From assembly GCF_018780385.1 (NCBI RefSeq), contig NZ_JADMJO010000025.1, positions 73,994 to 137,993 on the forward strand: a stretch of DNA of 64,000 bases. Direction: 5' to 3'. Made by a program: the position numbers and the translations under genes. Below, in pieces: positions 17,570-25,672 of this stretch. The stretch is from Hydrogenophaga sp. Lineage in GTDB: Bacteria; Pseudomonadota; Gammaproteobacteria; Burkholderiales; Burkholderiaceae_C. The notes beneath the pieces are model-generated. The model did no database searches. It saw only the letters and a list, made by a program, of their open reading frames with translations, and was not told the origin of the DNA. The first letter of the stretch is position 1, and each line of letters begins with the position of its first letter.

Positions 17570-17956
17570 CTACTGCATCTGATCAGACAAGCGGACCAGT
17601 GCCAGACGTAGCTCTGAAAGGTCTGGGTTCTGAGCGTCATCTACCCAAAGCGGGGTGCACCGAGGAAGGCTGTGCGCGATGAACCTCCGCATGGTGGAGC
17701 CAAGCATCGAATTTGGATTGGCATCGACGAGCAGGCAATGCGGTTCTTGAATGATTGCGCGCAACACCGCGTCTCCGAATGCGGGGAAACATTCAATGTA
17801 GCAACAAATGTTCAGCGCGGTCACGGCCTTGCGAAGGCTCTTGAGACGCAGAATGTCTTCGCAGACCAGTACCACCGTTGGAGGGCGGGTGAACGCAGTC
17901 GAAACGACTCCGCTGGAGGTCACGCGGTTGTTGGCGTACGGGGGAGACTTGAACAC
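17570..17956 (-). CDS. Degenerate receiver-like small protein
   Basis: A 128-residue frame whose body (about 25-128) resembles a receiver domain. VVLVCEDILRLKSLRKAV is in place of strand 1/helix 1. CLLVDANPNS carries an Asp where the phosphorylation site would be. PRCTPLWVDDAQN lacks the usual Thr/Ser and Lys. No output domain is attached. It may be a pseudo-receiver that sequesters a partner, a FixJ-like fragment, or a decaying gene. The start is GTG 17956 without an obvious ribosome site. It lies just downstream of the NarL-type regulator gene on the same strand, 164 bases away. Confidence 0.5.
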   Translation of the reverse strand: MFKSPPYANNRVTSSGVVSTAFTRPPTVVLVCEDILRLKSLRKAVTALNICCYIECFPAFGDAVLRAIIQEPHCLLVDANPNSMLGSTMRRFIAHSLPRCTPLWVDDAQNPDLSELRLALVRLSDQMQ

Positions 17957-18120
17957 AGTTCGGACTCCAGGCTAGACAAGTCCGCCCGAGGCGAACAGAT
18001 TTTTAATAATTACTGTATCGACTACCCAAGACCATGTCAGAGGAGACGCCGACGGCTGTTTTGCGGAACATCCAATACGAGCAATGCGGCGCTTTGCGAC
18101 AGTACAGCTGCGCCTAGAGT

Positions 18121-18771
18121 TTACGAACCTTCGGGCTCGATCATGCCTTTGGTCAACGCGTAACGCACGAGCGCTGCAAGATCGGGGGTTCCCAATTTGG
18201 CCATGAGTCGGCTTCTGTATGTATCCACAGTCTTGGGCGATAGGTGCAACAATCGGCCAATCTCAGTGCTGGATTGGCCCTGTGCCACCAGGACAACAAT
18301 CTGGCGTTCCCGCGCCGACAACGAGGCTACGCCATCGCCCTCGGGCGGCGCTGCCGCCATGAGGTCAGACACACCTTCACCCAGGAATGTTTTTCCGGCT
18401 AGCACCTGTCGAAGGGCCAGCAGCAGCTCCTGGTTGGGACCACCCTTGAGCAAATATCCGCTGGCGCCCTGGCGCATGCATTCAGCCACGTTGCGCGGCT
18501 GTGCAGACATGGTGAGAACGATTGCACGGGTGGTTGATCGGCGCTTCCGCAGCTCTTCCAGCAGCTCCAGGCCTGAGCGTCCGTTCAGGTGAAGATCGAG
18601 TACCACGATTTCAGGCTCCAGCACTCTGATCTCCACACTGCCACGTGTGAGATCGCCCCCCTCACCAACAACTTGATGGCCATTTTTTTCCAACACCAAG
18701 CGCAAACCATCGCGCAGCAGTGCGTGGTCATCGAGTAAGTAGCAGCGGCTCATAGGAGCAGATTGATCCAT
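18121..18771 (-). CDS. NarL/FixJ-type response regulator
   Basis: A 216-residue transcription factor. The receiver (about 7-122) has CYLLDDHALLRDG, Asp in IVVLDLHLNGRSG, and Lys in GYLLKGG. The C-terminal LuxR-type helix-turn-helix is LSARERQIVVLVAQG and STEIGRLLHLSPKTVDTYRSR. It would be phosphorylated by a HisKA_3 kinase and then bind DNA as a dimer; the 14988-16103 kinase is the nearest candidate. Start ATG 18771; a second ATG (MSRCYLL, 18753) is also possible. No adjacent operon partner. Confidence 0.9.
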   Translation of the reverse strand: MDQSAPMSRCYLLDDHALLRDGLRLVLEKNGHQVVGEGGDLTRGSVEIRVLEPEIVVLDLHLNGRSGLELLEELRKRRSTTRAIVLTMSAQPRNVAECMRQGASGYLLKGGPNQELLLALRQVLAGKTFLGEGVSDLMAAAPPEGDGVASLSARERQIVVLVAQGQSSTEIGRLLHLSPKTVDTYRSRLMAKLGTPDLAALVRYALTKGMIEPEGS

Positions 18772-19114
18772 CTAAACGTCACTAACAAACATCCTTGAAG
18801 TGTGCCATTGAAACGCAACCGACGGGGCACTCTCGGGGCACGCCCACCTCTGCCCAAGCGGGTCATGACTCGAGCTGCCCGTCGACATTGGACGGTCTGG
18901 AATGCCGTCGCCGAACATTTCTAGGAGCAAAGCATGGGTACAGCCTTCGACCACATGGCTGAACGAGCGTGCGTCGGTTTGTGCAACCCCCAAGTGCAGC
19001 ACATCGCGAGCAACCATGAAGGCGATCCTTTTTGGAGGTGAAGCCGTTGCTGACATCCCTGATTGTTGAGGGTGACCTGCCGCTTGCAGACGCAGCTGGC
19101 CCATTCAACTTGAC
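18772..19114. other. Intergenic region upstream of the sigma gene, no gene seen
   Basis: I see no supported gene in the segment between the divergent NarL-type regulator and the sigma-factor promoter element. Minus-strand frames here have poor composition and no ribosome sites. Confidence 0.5.
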
Positions 19115-19185
19115 GCGTCGAGAACTCCCGACAGACACCTTCGCCGCGCTTCCATAAAGTTCAACCATGGCCTCGCGCTTGAGGC
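19115..19185 (+). promoter_or_regulatory. Conserved upstream element, copy 1 (before the sigma gene)
   Basis: The 25-mer at 19115-19139 (ending ACTCCCGACAGACACC) recurs at 20720-20744 with two differences. In both copies it is followed, after exactly 15 bases, by TAAAGTTC (here 19155-19162). Further matches (GG..T.GCGC..G..GC) continue about 23 bases downstream. CCGACA or CTGACA could act as a -35 box; TAAAGTT resembles a sigma-28 -35 box, but no GCCGATAA -10 is seen. It ends about 60-85 bases before ATG 19247. Confidence 0.6.
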
Positions 19186-19246
19186 ATGCAATGGATGCAC
19201 GATCTGTCCCCCCCCCGGTGAAGGTCTGGTCCAACTGGAGAATCCC

Positions 19247-19960
19247 ATGGCCCTGAACACCACCCTGCAGCATCGCGAAGCGCAGCTCCGCAAGTACAGC
19301 TCAATAGTGCACCGAGCTGCTTATCACATGGTCTCAAGGCTTCCAGCTTCTGTGGAGGTGGATGATTTGATTCAAGCCGGCATGATTGGCTTGTGCGACG
19401 CCATGGACCGCTGCGTTCCAGAGGTAGGCGAGCTGGAGAAATTCGCCATGCCCCGAATCCGGGGCGCAATGATCGACGAATTGCGCGAGTGCGACTGGAT
19501 GTCTCGGGGCGCTCGTAGGAGCCGTCGCGAGATTGATGGGGCGGTACAGCGGCTTCAACAACGCTTGCTGCGCCAGCCGGCAGCGCAAGAAGTCGCCAGC
19601 GAACTGCATATGGACATTCAGGAGTATCAAGCCCTCATGGGGAAGGTGCACTCCATGGAGTTCGTGCATCTTGAGGACATAGATTCGCTCGACGATGAGA
19701 GCGAGTCGCTGCTGGACAGTGCCTGTGGCGACTGGCAGGCCGATCCTCTCAGTCAGATCGAGAGCCAGCGTCGGCGCACGGCGCTGGTTGAGGCCATTGG
19801 CGATCTGCCTCAGCGCGAACAATATGTGATGGTGGAATGCTACGTAAACGATCGCAAGCTGCGCGAGATAGCCTTGGATCTGGGCGTCACCGAGTCGCGC
19901 GTGTGCCAACTGCGCAGCAGCGCTATCTCGACATTACGTACTCGTCTTCAGTCGCACTGA
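19247..19960 (+). CDS. FliA-like (sigma-28 family) RNA polymerase sigma factor
   Basis: A 237-residue group-3 sigma factor. Region 2 reads VDDLIQAGMIGLCDAMDR, then RIRGAMIDELRECDWMSRGA, which is characteristic of FliA/WhiG. Region 3 follows (about 90-130). Region 4 is LPQREQYVMVECYVNDRKL, then REIALDLGVTESRVCQLRS, the -35 recognition helix-turn-helix. An acidic linker (DIDSLDDESESLLDS) lies between regions 3 and 4. GGAG precedes ATG 19247. No flagellar gene lies anywhere in this window, so this is either a solitary paralogue or a stress/motility sigma placed in a signalling cluster. Its upstream region shares a conserved element with the 20839 kinase gene. Confidence 0.85.
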   Translation: MALNTTLQHREAQLRKYSSIVHRAAYHMVSRLPASVEVDDLIQAGMIGLCDAMDRCVPEVGELEKFAMPRIRGAMIDELRECDWMSRGARRSRREIDGAVQRLQQRLLRQPAAQEVASELHMDIQEYQALMGKVHSMEFVHLEDIDSLDDESESLLDSACGDWQADPLSQIESQRRRTALVEAIGDLPQREQYVMVECYVNDRKLREIALDLGVTESRVCQLRSSAISTLRTRLQSH

Positions 19961-20141
19961 GTCCACAGGGTTGAGCGGTGGTATTCAACGGAAGCGAAAT
20001 CGGCTTCTGCGTTGTCACTTTGAGGCATGGCTTGACCGGGCGTTGGCGAACCTGTGGAGTTGAAATTCAGCTTTGCCTTTGCGCTGAAGCTGCTGGCTGC
20101 CATGAGTGCGGAGCATGTGGAGGTACCTCGCATAAGGCCGC

Positions 20142-20512
20142 TCAACGGTCGAACCGGCGGAACACGCCCTTCACGACGCCCAGAACCCCCAGGGACGACG
20201 GCGCCTGAATGACGGTGTAGGTCGGGTTGGCGAGCTGGAGCTGCCAGCCACCTTACTCGCAATCGATGAAGAGGGTCTTGACCATGGGCTCGTTGTCTAC
20301 CACGACCACCACGGTGTCGCCTTCCTCTGTGGTCGTGTTGCGCTCCACGTCGAGCATGTCCTTGTCCAGGATACCCGCGTCGCGCATCGAGTCGCCCCTG
20401 GCGCGGCAGACCCGGTGCGCTCGGAACCCGAGCTCAGAGCCGCCTCCAACTGACAAGAACACGCCCGCACGCTTGGCTGGTGCGCGTCGAAGTGCAGGTC
20501 GTCAATCAACAC
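20142..20512 (-). pseudogene. UmuD/LexA-like S24 peptidase remnant
   Basis: The frame from 20462 to 20256 encodes RARGDSMRDAGILDKDMLDV, the Ser-containing box of UmuD/LexA (GDSM), then GDTVVVVVDNEPMVKTLF with the catalytic Lys (VKTL). A TAA at 20253-20255 interrupts the frame, which then continues with GGWQLQLANPTYTVIQ and GVLGVVKGVFRRFDR to a TGA at 20142, as expected for a UmuD C-terminus. The N-terminal part is in another frame (DLHFDAHQPSVRAC), so there is a frameshift near 20460. With two lesions it is a dead SOS mutagenesis/repressor peptidase gene. No umuC follows. Confidence 0.75.
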
Positions 20513-20525
20513 AAGGCAGGTACAA

Positions 20526-20591
20526 CTACACAGGGAGAACCGCCCCGGCCGGGGCGGTTCAGGGCCCTGAAGGGAGCGCTACCCTGTGTAG
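20526..20591. repeat. Nested inverted repeats with a 24-bp perfect palindrome
   Basis: CTACACAGGG (20526-20535) pairs with CCCTGTGTAG (20582-20591). Inside lies a perfect 24-bp GC-rich palindrome at 20537-20560 (GAACCGCCCCGG and its complement), followed by the palindrome AGGGCCCT. The structure lies just upstream of the UmuD-like remnant and could be its operator, a mobile-element end, or a cruciform or terminator. The TGTGTAG arms are not a canonical LexA box. Confidence 0.6.
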
Positions 20592-20719
20592 CTATCGCTC
20601 AAGAGCAGAAGCATGGCCTCGTGCCACGGGGTGAGCTTTCGTCGTTTTGTAGTCGACCCTTGCGACCGTTCGTTAAGCACTGCCGCAACAGCCCGGGCGA
20701 CCGTGTCAGCCCTTGTTAG

Positions 20720-20790
20720 GCGTCAAGAACTCCTGACAGACACCGAACTGGGGACTTTTTAAAGTTCGCCACAGGTGTTGCGCAGGTAGC
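20720..20790 (+). promoter_or_regulatory. Conserved upstream element, copy 2 (before the 974-aa kinase)
   Basis: This is the second copy of the element described at 19115. The 25-mer at 20720-20744 includes ACTCCTGACAGACACC. TAAAGTTC follows at 20760-20767 after the same 15-base spacer, and GCGC lies in the same register downstream. It ends about 50-70 bases before ATG 20839, a position fit for a promoter and activator site. Confidence 0.6.
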
Positions 20791-20838
20791 CCGTCGTGCC
20801 TGGACACACCCTATCGTCAACCTTGCTCAAGAGTCACT

Positions 20839-23763
20839 ATGCAATCCGCAACTTTAAGACCCGATGAAGCCCTTCGGCTCACCACTCTAGACGCCCTGGA
20901 CGTGCTGGACACGCCTGCCGACCCTGTGCTTGACGGTCTGGTGCGCGCTGCAGCCCAACTGATAGGGTGTCCGATTTCGTTGGTCAGCCTCGTCGATGAA
21001 AACCGCCAGTGGTTCAAGGCGCGCGAGGGACTCGCCGCGCAGCAAACTCCGCGCGAGTTGGCGTTCTGCGCCCACGCGATTCTCCAAGACGACCTGTTCG
21101 AGGTCTGCAATTCCGAGGAAGACGAACGGTTTGCAGATAACCCGCTGGTGACCGGTGAACCCAGGGTGATTTTCTACGCTGGAGTACCACTGATGGTGGA
21201 CGGTCACGCTATGGGAACACTGTGCGTAATTGATCACCAACCGCGCGAACTCACACTGGAGCAACGCGCTCTGCTGAGAGACTTGGCGCGATCGGCCGAA
21301 CATTGGCTGCGCAGCCAGCAGATCGCCATGCGGCTTCAGCGCGTTGACGCCGACCGCCGTCATCTCTTCGACCAGATGGGCGACGGCATGCTGCTACTTG
21401 ACCGCAACTACCGCGTGATTGACGCCAACCGCTCGACCGCCAGAATGCTGGGATACAGCGCTGACAACCTGCGGCACATGCTTCTTCACGAATTGCTGCC
21501 GGCCAGCGAACACGCGCGCCTTGCCCGAACCGTCAGGCATGTGCTCAAGGGCACAGAGCCGTGGGCTGATTGGCAAGTGCTTCGGCGCGATGGGAGCAGC
21601 CTCATGGCGGAGGTTAGTGTCCGTGTGCTGGACCAGCAGCGCTTCGTTGTGATCATGCGCGACATCACACATCGCCATGCACAGGAACAGGAGGTTCGTT
21701 TGTTGTCGATGGCGGTGGAGCAGAGCGCGCAAAGCGTGGTGATCACTGATCTGGATGGCAACATCGAGTACGTCAACGCTGCAGCCCTCTCAAGTTCGGG
21801 CTACACAATGTGCGAATTATTGGGGCGCAACCCGCGTCTGCTGCAATCAGGTAAGACGCCAAGAGAAACCTACGACCAGATGTGGGATCGGCTATTGGCT
21901 GGCAAGCCTTGGCGCGGTCTACTTTTCAACCGCCGAAAGAACGGCGAAGAATACGTAGAAGATGCGACCATCACACCGATCCGCGACGCCAAGGGCCAGG
22001 TGACCCAGTATCTGGCGCTGATGCTCGACGTGACGGAGAGACGGCGCCTCTCCGAGGAATTGGAGCGTCACCAATATCATCTGGAAGATTTGGTGGAGCA
22101 GCGAACCGTGGCGTTAGTGGAAGCACGCCGCGCAGCCGAGGCTGCCAGTGAAGCCAAGAGTTCGTTCCTCGCAACAATGAGCCATGAGATCCGCACACCC
22201 ATGAACGGCGTCGTGGGAAGTGTCGATCTGCTCCAGCGTTCGGAGCTCTCACCCTATCAACGAGACCTGGTGGATACCGTTGGCGAATCAGCACAAGCCC
22301 TGTTGAACATCATTGACGACATCCTGGATTTTTCAAAGATCGAAGCTGGCCATGCGACGTTGAAACGCGAGCCAGTCTCCCTCGAAAGGCTCAGTGACAG
22401 CGTGTGCGATGCCTTACGCGCCACGGCTGCGTCTTGCTCGATCGCATTGCATGCGAACGTCGGGGAAGGTGTGCCGGACTGGATTCAGAGCGATAACGGT
22501 CGGGTGCGTCAGATTCTCTACAACCTGCTGGGCAACGCGATCAAGTTCTCGACCGATACTGGGCGCGCGGGCCGTGTGGAACTCCGGGTCCAGCTGTGCG
22601 GACCTGAGCTGCCCGGGCATCTGGAACTGAGCGTTATCGACAATGGTATTGGCATGCCCCCGGAGGCACTGAAGCGTATCTTCAAACCTTTCGTGCAGGC
22701 CGAGGGCACTACCACGCGTCGTTTTGGAGGCACCGGACTGGGTTTGTCCATCTGTAAACGCTTGACCAGCATGATGGGTGGCTGGATAGAAGCTGAGAGC
22801 TTGGAGGGCCAGGGTTCCTGCTTCAAAGTGACTCTGCCATTCGAGCTGGCACTGGCACCAAAACAGATCGAAAACGACAAGCCGATGACTGCAACAATGC
22901 CAGTTGGGCCGCGCTTCGCTCTTGCGGGTGGTCCGTTGCTGCTGGTGGCAGAAGACAACGAGATCAACCAAAAAGTGATTGGTCACCAACTCGCTTTGTT
23001 GGGCGTGGCGGTGGAGATGGTCGATAACGGCCTCGATGCGCTGACACGATGGCGTGCCGGCCGAGCCACACAGCGTCACGCCATGTTGCTGACCGATCTG
23101 CACATGCCGGGCATTGATGGCTATACGCTGGCTGCAACTATCCGGGGTGAAGAGATAGGCGGGCTGCGCATGCCCATCGTAGCCCTATCTGCCAACGCCT
23201 TGATCGGCGAGATTGACCGATGCCGTGCTGCCGGTATGGATGACTACCTGAGCAAACCCGTGCAAACGGAACAGCTTGGTGAGATGCTCAAGCGATGGCT
23301 TCCTCCAGAGGAAATGACCAGACTGGATTCTCTGGAGCATGTAGATTGCGAGGAAGTAGATGTGTTCAGCGTCGAGCTGGGACTTTGTGCTTACGACGAC
23401 CAAGCTCTAGCGCGGCTGGTGGGTGACGACCCGGACTTGCTGGCCGATTTTCGACAGCGTTTCGTGCTGTCCGCCCTGAGCACTATGGACGAAATGCGCC
23501 GCGCTGCGAGTCGAGGTGACTTTGTGGGGATGGCCGATCTGGCACATCGCCTCAAATCGTCCTCGCGTGCGATCGGGGCTGTCTCTCTGGGTGCCTGCTG
23601 CGAACGTATTGAGCGCGCGGCTCCCACCGGTGTGGCTAACCAGATGCACGGGCATTTGGCCCTGATGGAAGACGCGTTAGCACACTTGATGACCCGTCTT
23701 ACCGAGCAATCCGTTGAACAGTATTCGGATACTGGCATTTGGGCCCACAAGGACACCCAATGA
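20839..23763 (+). CDS. GAF-PAS-PAS hybrid histidine kinase with receiver and HPt
   Basis: A 974-residue soluble tripartite kinase. An N-terminal GAF domain (about 10-165) contains ISLVSLVDENRQWF and FYAGVPLMVDGHAMGTLCV. PAS 1 is QMGDGMLLLDRNYRVIDAN (about 180-290); PAS 2 is AQSVVITDLDGNIEYVN (about 298-410). A coiled coil leads to the DHp MSHEIRTPMNG (His about 449). ATPase boxes are NLLGNAIKFS, DNGIGM and GTGLGLSICKRL. The receiver (about 700-825) has AEDNEINQK, Asp in LLTDLHMPGIDG and Lys in YLSKPV. The C-terminal HPt shows DLAHRLKSSSRAIGA (His about 902). It carries a complete intramolecular phosphorelay, so a downstream regulator should exist. It overlaps the double-receiver gene by ATGA. 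Confidence 0.92.
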   Translation: MQSATLRPDEALRLTTLDALDVLDTPADPVLDGLVRAAAQLIGCPISLVSLVDENRQWFKAREGLAAQQTPRELAFCAHAILQDDLFEVCNSEEDERFADNPLVTGEPRVIFYAGVPLMVDGHAMGTLCVIDHQPRELTLEQRALLRDLARSAEHWLRSQQIAMRLQRVDADRRHLFDQMGDGMLLLDRNYRVIDANRSTARMLGYSADNLRHMLLHELLPASEHARLARTVRHVLKGTEPWADWQVLRRDGSSLMAEVSVRVLDQQRFVVIMRDITHRHAQEQEVRLLSMAVEQSAQSVVITDLDGNIEYVNAAALSSSGYTMCELLGRNPRLLQSGKTPRETYDQMWDRLLAGKPWRGLLFNRRKNGEEYVEDATITPIRDAKGQVTQYLALMLDVTERRRLSEELERHQYHLEDLVEQRTVALVEARRAAEAASEAKSSFLATMSHEIRTPMNGVVGSVDLLQRSELSPYQRDLVDTVGESAQALLNIIDDILDFSKIEAGHATLKREPVSLERLSDSVCDALRATAASCSIALHANVGEGVPDWIQSDNGRVRQILYNLLGNAIKFSTDTGRAGRVELRVQLCGPELPGHLELSVIDNGIGMPPEALKRIFKPFVQAEGTTTRRFGGTGLGLSICKRLTSMMGGWIEAESLEGQGSCFKVTLPFELALAPKQIENDKPMTATMPVGPRFALAGGPLLLVAEDNEINQKVIGHQLALLGVAVEMVDNGLDALTRWRAGRATQRHAMLLTDLHMPGIDGYTLAATIRGEEIGGLRMPIVALSANALIGEIDRCRAAGMDDYLSKPVQTEQLGEMLKRWLPPEEMTRLDSLEHVDCEEVDVFSVELGLCAYDDQALARLVGDDPDLLADFRQRFVLSALSTMDEMRRAASRGDFVGMADLAHRLKSSSRAIGAVSLGACCERIERAAPTGVANQMHGHLALMEDALAHLMTRLTEQSVEQYSDTGIWAHKDTQ

Positions 23764-24926
23764 GCCACAGAGAAGCCCGCATCCTTGTTGTTGGCGACAA
23801 CGCGGTAGACGGGGAACAGGTCTGCAGCATGCTGCGCGATCGTTACCCACACGTTGAAGCAACGACAGATCCGATGAAGTCGGATGCGGTGTTTGACAGG
23901 GTGAGGCCGCAAGTGCTGGTGCTGGCCTTCAAGTCGGTAGAAGCTTGCGAACGCTTCTACCTTGGCTTGTATCGACGTAGTGATGTGATCCAGTCGCTCA
24001 TGCACCGCACGCTGTTGCTCTGCGATAAAGAAAGCGTTCGCCGCGCATTCGATCTCTGCCTTGAGGATGTCTTTGACGATTACGTGCTGTTTTGGCCCCT
24101 CGTCCACGACGCCAAGCGTCTGGCAATGTCAGTGCATCTGGCGCTTGAAGCACTTGACCAAGAACTCGCGTTGGCACCGCTGTCGGAATTGGCTACGCTG
24201 GCTCGCCGCGCTGAAGCGCTGGAGGAACAGCTGGCGCAGCAGGTCAAAGTTGGACGCATCCACGCTCAAAACGCGCAATCCACTGCACGCCAGGCTCAGG
24301 CCTCGGTCAATCGAGCCATGGGCGGCCTGTCTGAAAGAATCTTGTCTACCGGACTTGATAGCGCTTTAACCGTGCGGGACGCCTCGCGGGTGGAGCAGGC
24401 TTTTGGCGTACTGCAGCGTGAGTCGTTGATCCCTACGCTAGAAGACATGGTGCAAGCAACGCAGCCTTTGCGAGAGTGGGTGGACACCATCACGAGTGAA
24501 TTGGCCGAACCCTTGAAGGCAACGCGTGATCTGGTGAAGCACGCAAAAGTGAGCCGACCACAATTGCTTGTGGTGGATGACGATGAGTACATGCGTCGTC
24601 TGCTCAAGCAGTTGCTTGTTAGCGCGCACTATGAGGTCGAGGCGGTGGGCACAGCGATGGACGCCCAGCGTTTCTTGATAACGAACAGGCCAGACCTCAT
24701 CCTGATGGATTTTCTACTTCCTGACTCGAATGGAATTCTTCTGATGCGCGAGATCAGGGGTGGCCAGTTTAATTTGGACATCCCTGTGATCATGCTCACC
24801 GGTCAGACTGCAAAGCAGGTGATCGTGGATAGCAGAAAGGCTGGCGCAGTGGACTTCATTGCTAAACCCTTCAATCGCGATTTGCTTCTGAAGAAGGTTG
24901 CCCAGCATCTGGGTTCTGGGCAATAA
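23760..24926 (+). CDS. Double-receiver protein with a degenerate first receiver
   Basis: A 388-residue protein starting at ATG 23760, overlapping the kinase stop (ATGA) with AAGGA upstream. Residues 1-125 form a receiver-like fold, but strand 3 reads VLVLAFKSVE: the phospho-Asp is replaced by Ala, so it cannot be phosphorylated normally. Residues about 140-265 are a long helical region (LARRAEALEEQLAQQVKVG), probably a coiled-coil dimeriser. Residues about 268-388 are a canonical receiver: LLVVDDDEYMRR, Asp in LILMDFLLPDSNG, Thr in IMLTGQT, Lys in FIAKPF. There is no DNA-binding or enzymatic output. It is probably the phosphate acceptor of the kinase in front and acts by protein contact. Confidence 0.85.
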   Translation: MSHREARILVVGDNAVDGEQVCSMLRDRYPHVEATTDPMKSDAVFDRVRPQVLVLAFKSVEACERFYLGLYRRSDVIQSLMHRTLLLCDKESVRRAFDLCLEDVFDDYVLFWPLVHDAKRLAMSVHLALEALDQELALAPLSELATLARRAEALEEQLAQQVKVGRIHAQNAQSTARQAQASVNRAMGGLSERILSTGLDSALTVRDASRVEQAFGVLQRESLIPTLEDMVQATQPLREWVDTITSELAEPLKATRDLVKHAKVSRPQLLVVDDDEYMRRLLKQLLVSAHYEVEAVGTAMDAQRFLITNRPDLILMDFLLPDSNGILLMREIRGGQFNLDIPVIMLTGQTAKQVIVDSRKAGAVDFIAKPFNRDLLLKKVAQHLGSGQ

Positions 24927-25170
24927 AGCTTGTCACATCCCCCGAATCCAAGATCTCGTAAAAATAAGGGTGTGAATGGTCCCTTCAGATCCGCTTGACT
25001 GCAGCGTTCTTCTTTACTCAGCCAGAGAGAACGTGAAGGAATAGTTGGCACCACCGCGGCCAGGTGTGGGATCAATCACGCGACTCGTGTCAAGTTTGAA
25101 GGCTGGTCGTCGATATACATCTCACGGCCATCGAAAGGTCGACCTTCAACCCATCCTTGCTGGAGTTCTC

Positions 25171-25659
25171 ATGAAACTGAATCGCGTCCTCATGCTGGCC
25201 ACGCTGGCTGTCTCTGCCTCCTTTGCCCACGCCAACGACCCCAAGGCCACCATCGCCGACCTCGACGGTCGCCTGGGCAAAATCGGCGCTCCGCGCGTTG
25301 AAGGCACAGACACCGTCGCCGGCAAAACCGTGCCAGCCCTGTTCTTCGGCGAGCGCAAGATCAACAACAACTTCGACGTGGTCGACGGCATCCGCAAGAG
25401 CCACCAGGCCACCGCCACCGTCTTCGTGAAAGAGGGCGACGAATTTGTGCGCGTCAGCACCAACGTGCTCACGCCCGAAGGCAAGCGCGGCGTGGGCACC
25501 CAGCTCGCGCGCAACGCCGCCTACGAATCCGTCAGCAAGGGCCAGCAGTTCTGCGGTCCCATCGACGTGCTCGGCACCGCCTTTGATGCTTGCTACAACC
25601 CCATCAAGGACGCAGGCGGCAAGGTGATCGGCGCCAGCTACATCGGTCACAAGAAGTGA
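25171..25659 (+). CDS. Secreted single-Cache-domain sensor protein
   Basis: A 162-residue protein with a Sec signal peptide, [21 protein letters not shown] (cleavage after AHA). The mature part matches the Cache3/Cache2-type sensor fold seen in chemoreceptor ectodomains: [20 protein letters not shown], then [19 protein letters not shown], then GVGTQLARN and [21 protein letters not shown]. It has no membrane anchor, so it should float in the periplasm. The start at ATG 25171 is fixed by the signal peptide and GGAG upstream. The chemoreceptor gene begins 13 bases after the stop, so the pair form an operon and the Cache protein probably presents a ligand to that receptor. Confidence 0.85.
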   Translation: MKLNRVLMLATLAVSASFAHANDPKATIADLDGRLGKIGAPRVEGTDTVAGKTVPALFFGERKINNNFDVVDGIRKSHQATATVFVKEGDEFVRVSTNVLTPEGKRGVGTQLARNAAYESVSKGQQFCGPIDVLGTAFDACYNPIKDAGGKVIGASYIGHKK

Positions 25660-25672
25660 TGGCGGTGGCGCG

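Noticed and set aside
17287..17640. 117-residue minus-strand ORF beyond the REC-first kinase
   Set aside because: There is an equally plausible plus-strand reading in the same region and neither shows a domain or ribosome site.
19155..19190. Sigma-28 (FliA) autoregulated promoter
   Set aside because: TAAAGTTC fits the -35 consensus but no GCCGATAA-like -10 box follows at 11 bases in either copy, so I described only a conserved element.
20661..20722. Integron attC-like site (GTTAGGC core)
   Set aside because: Only one core (GTTAGGC) is present and no matching complementary core was found, so the attC reading is not supported.
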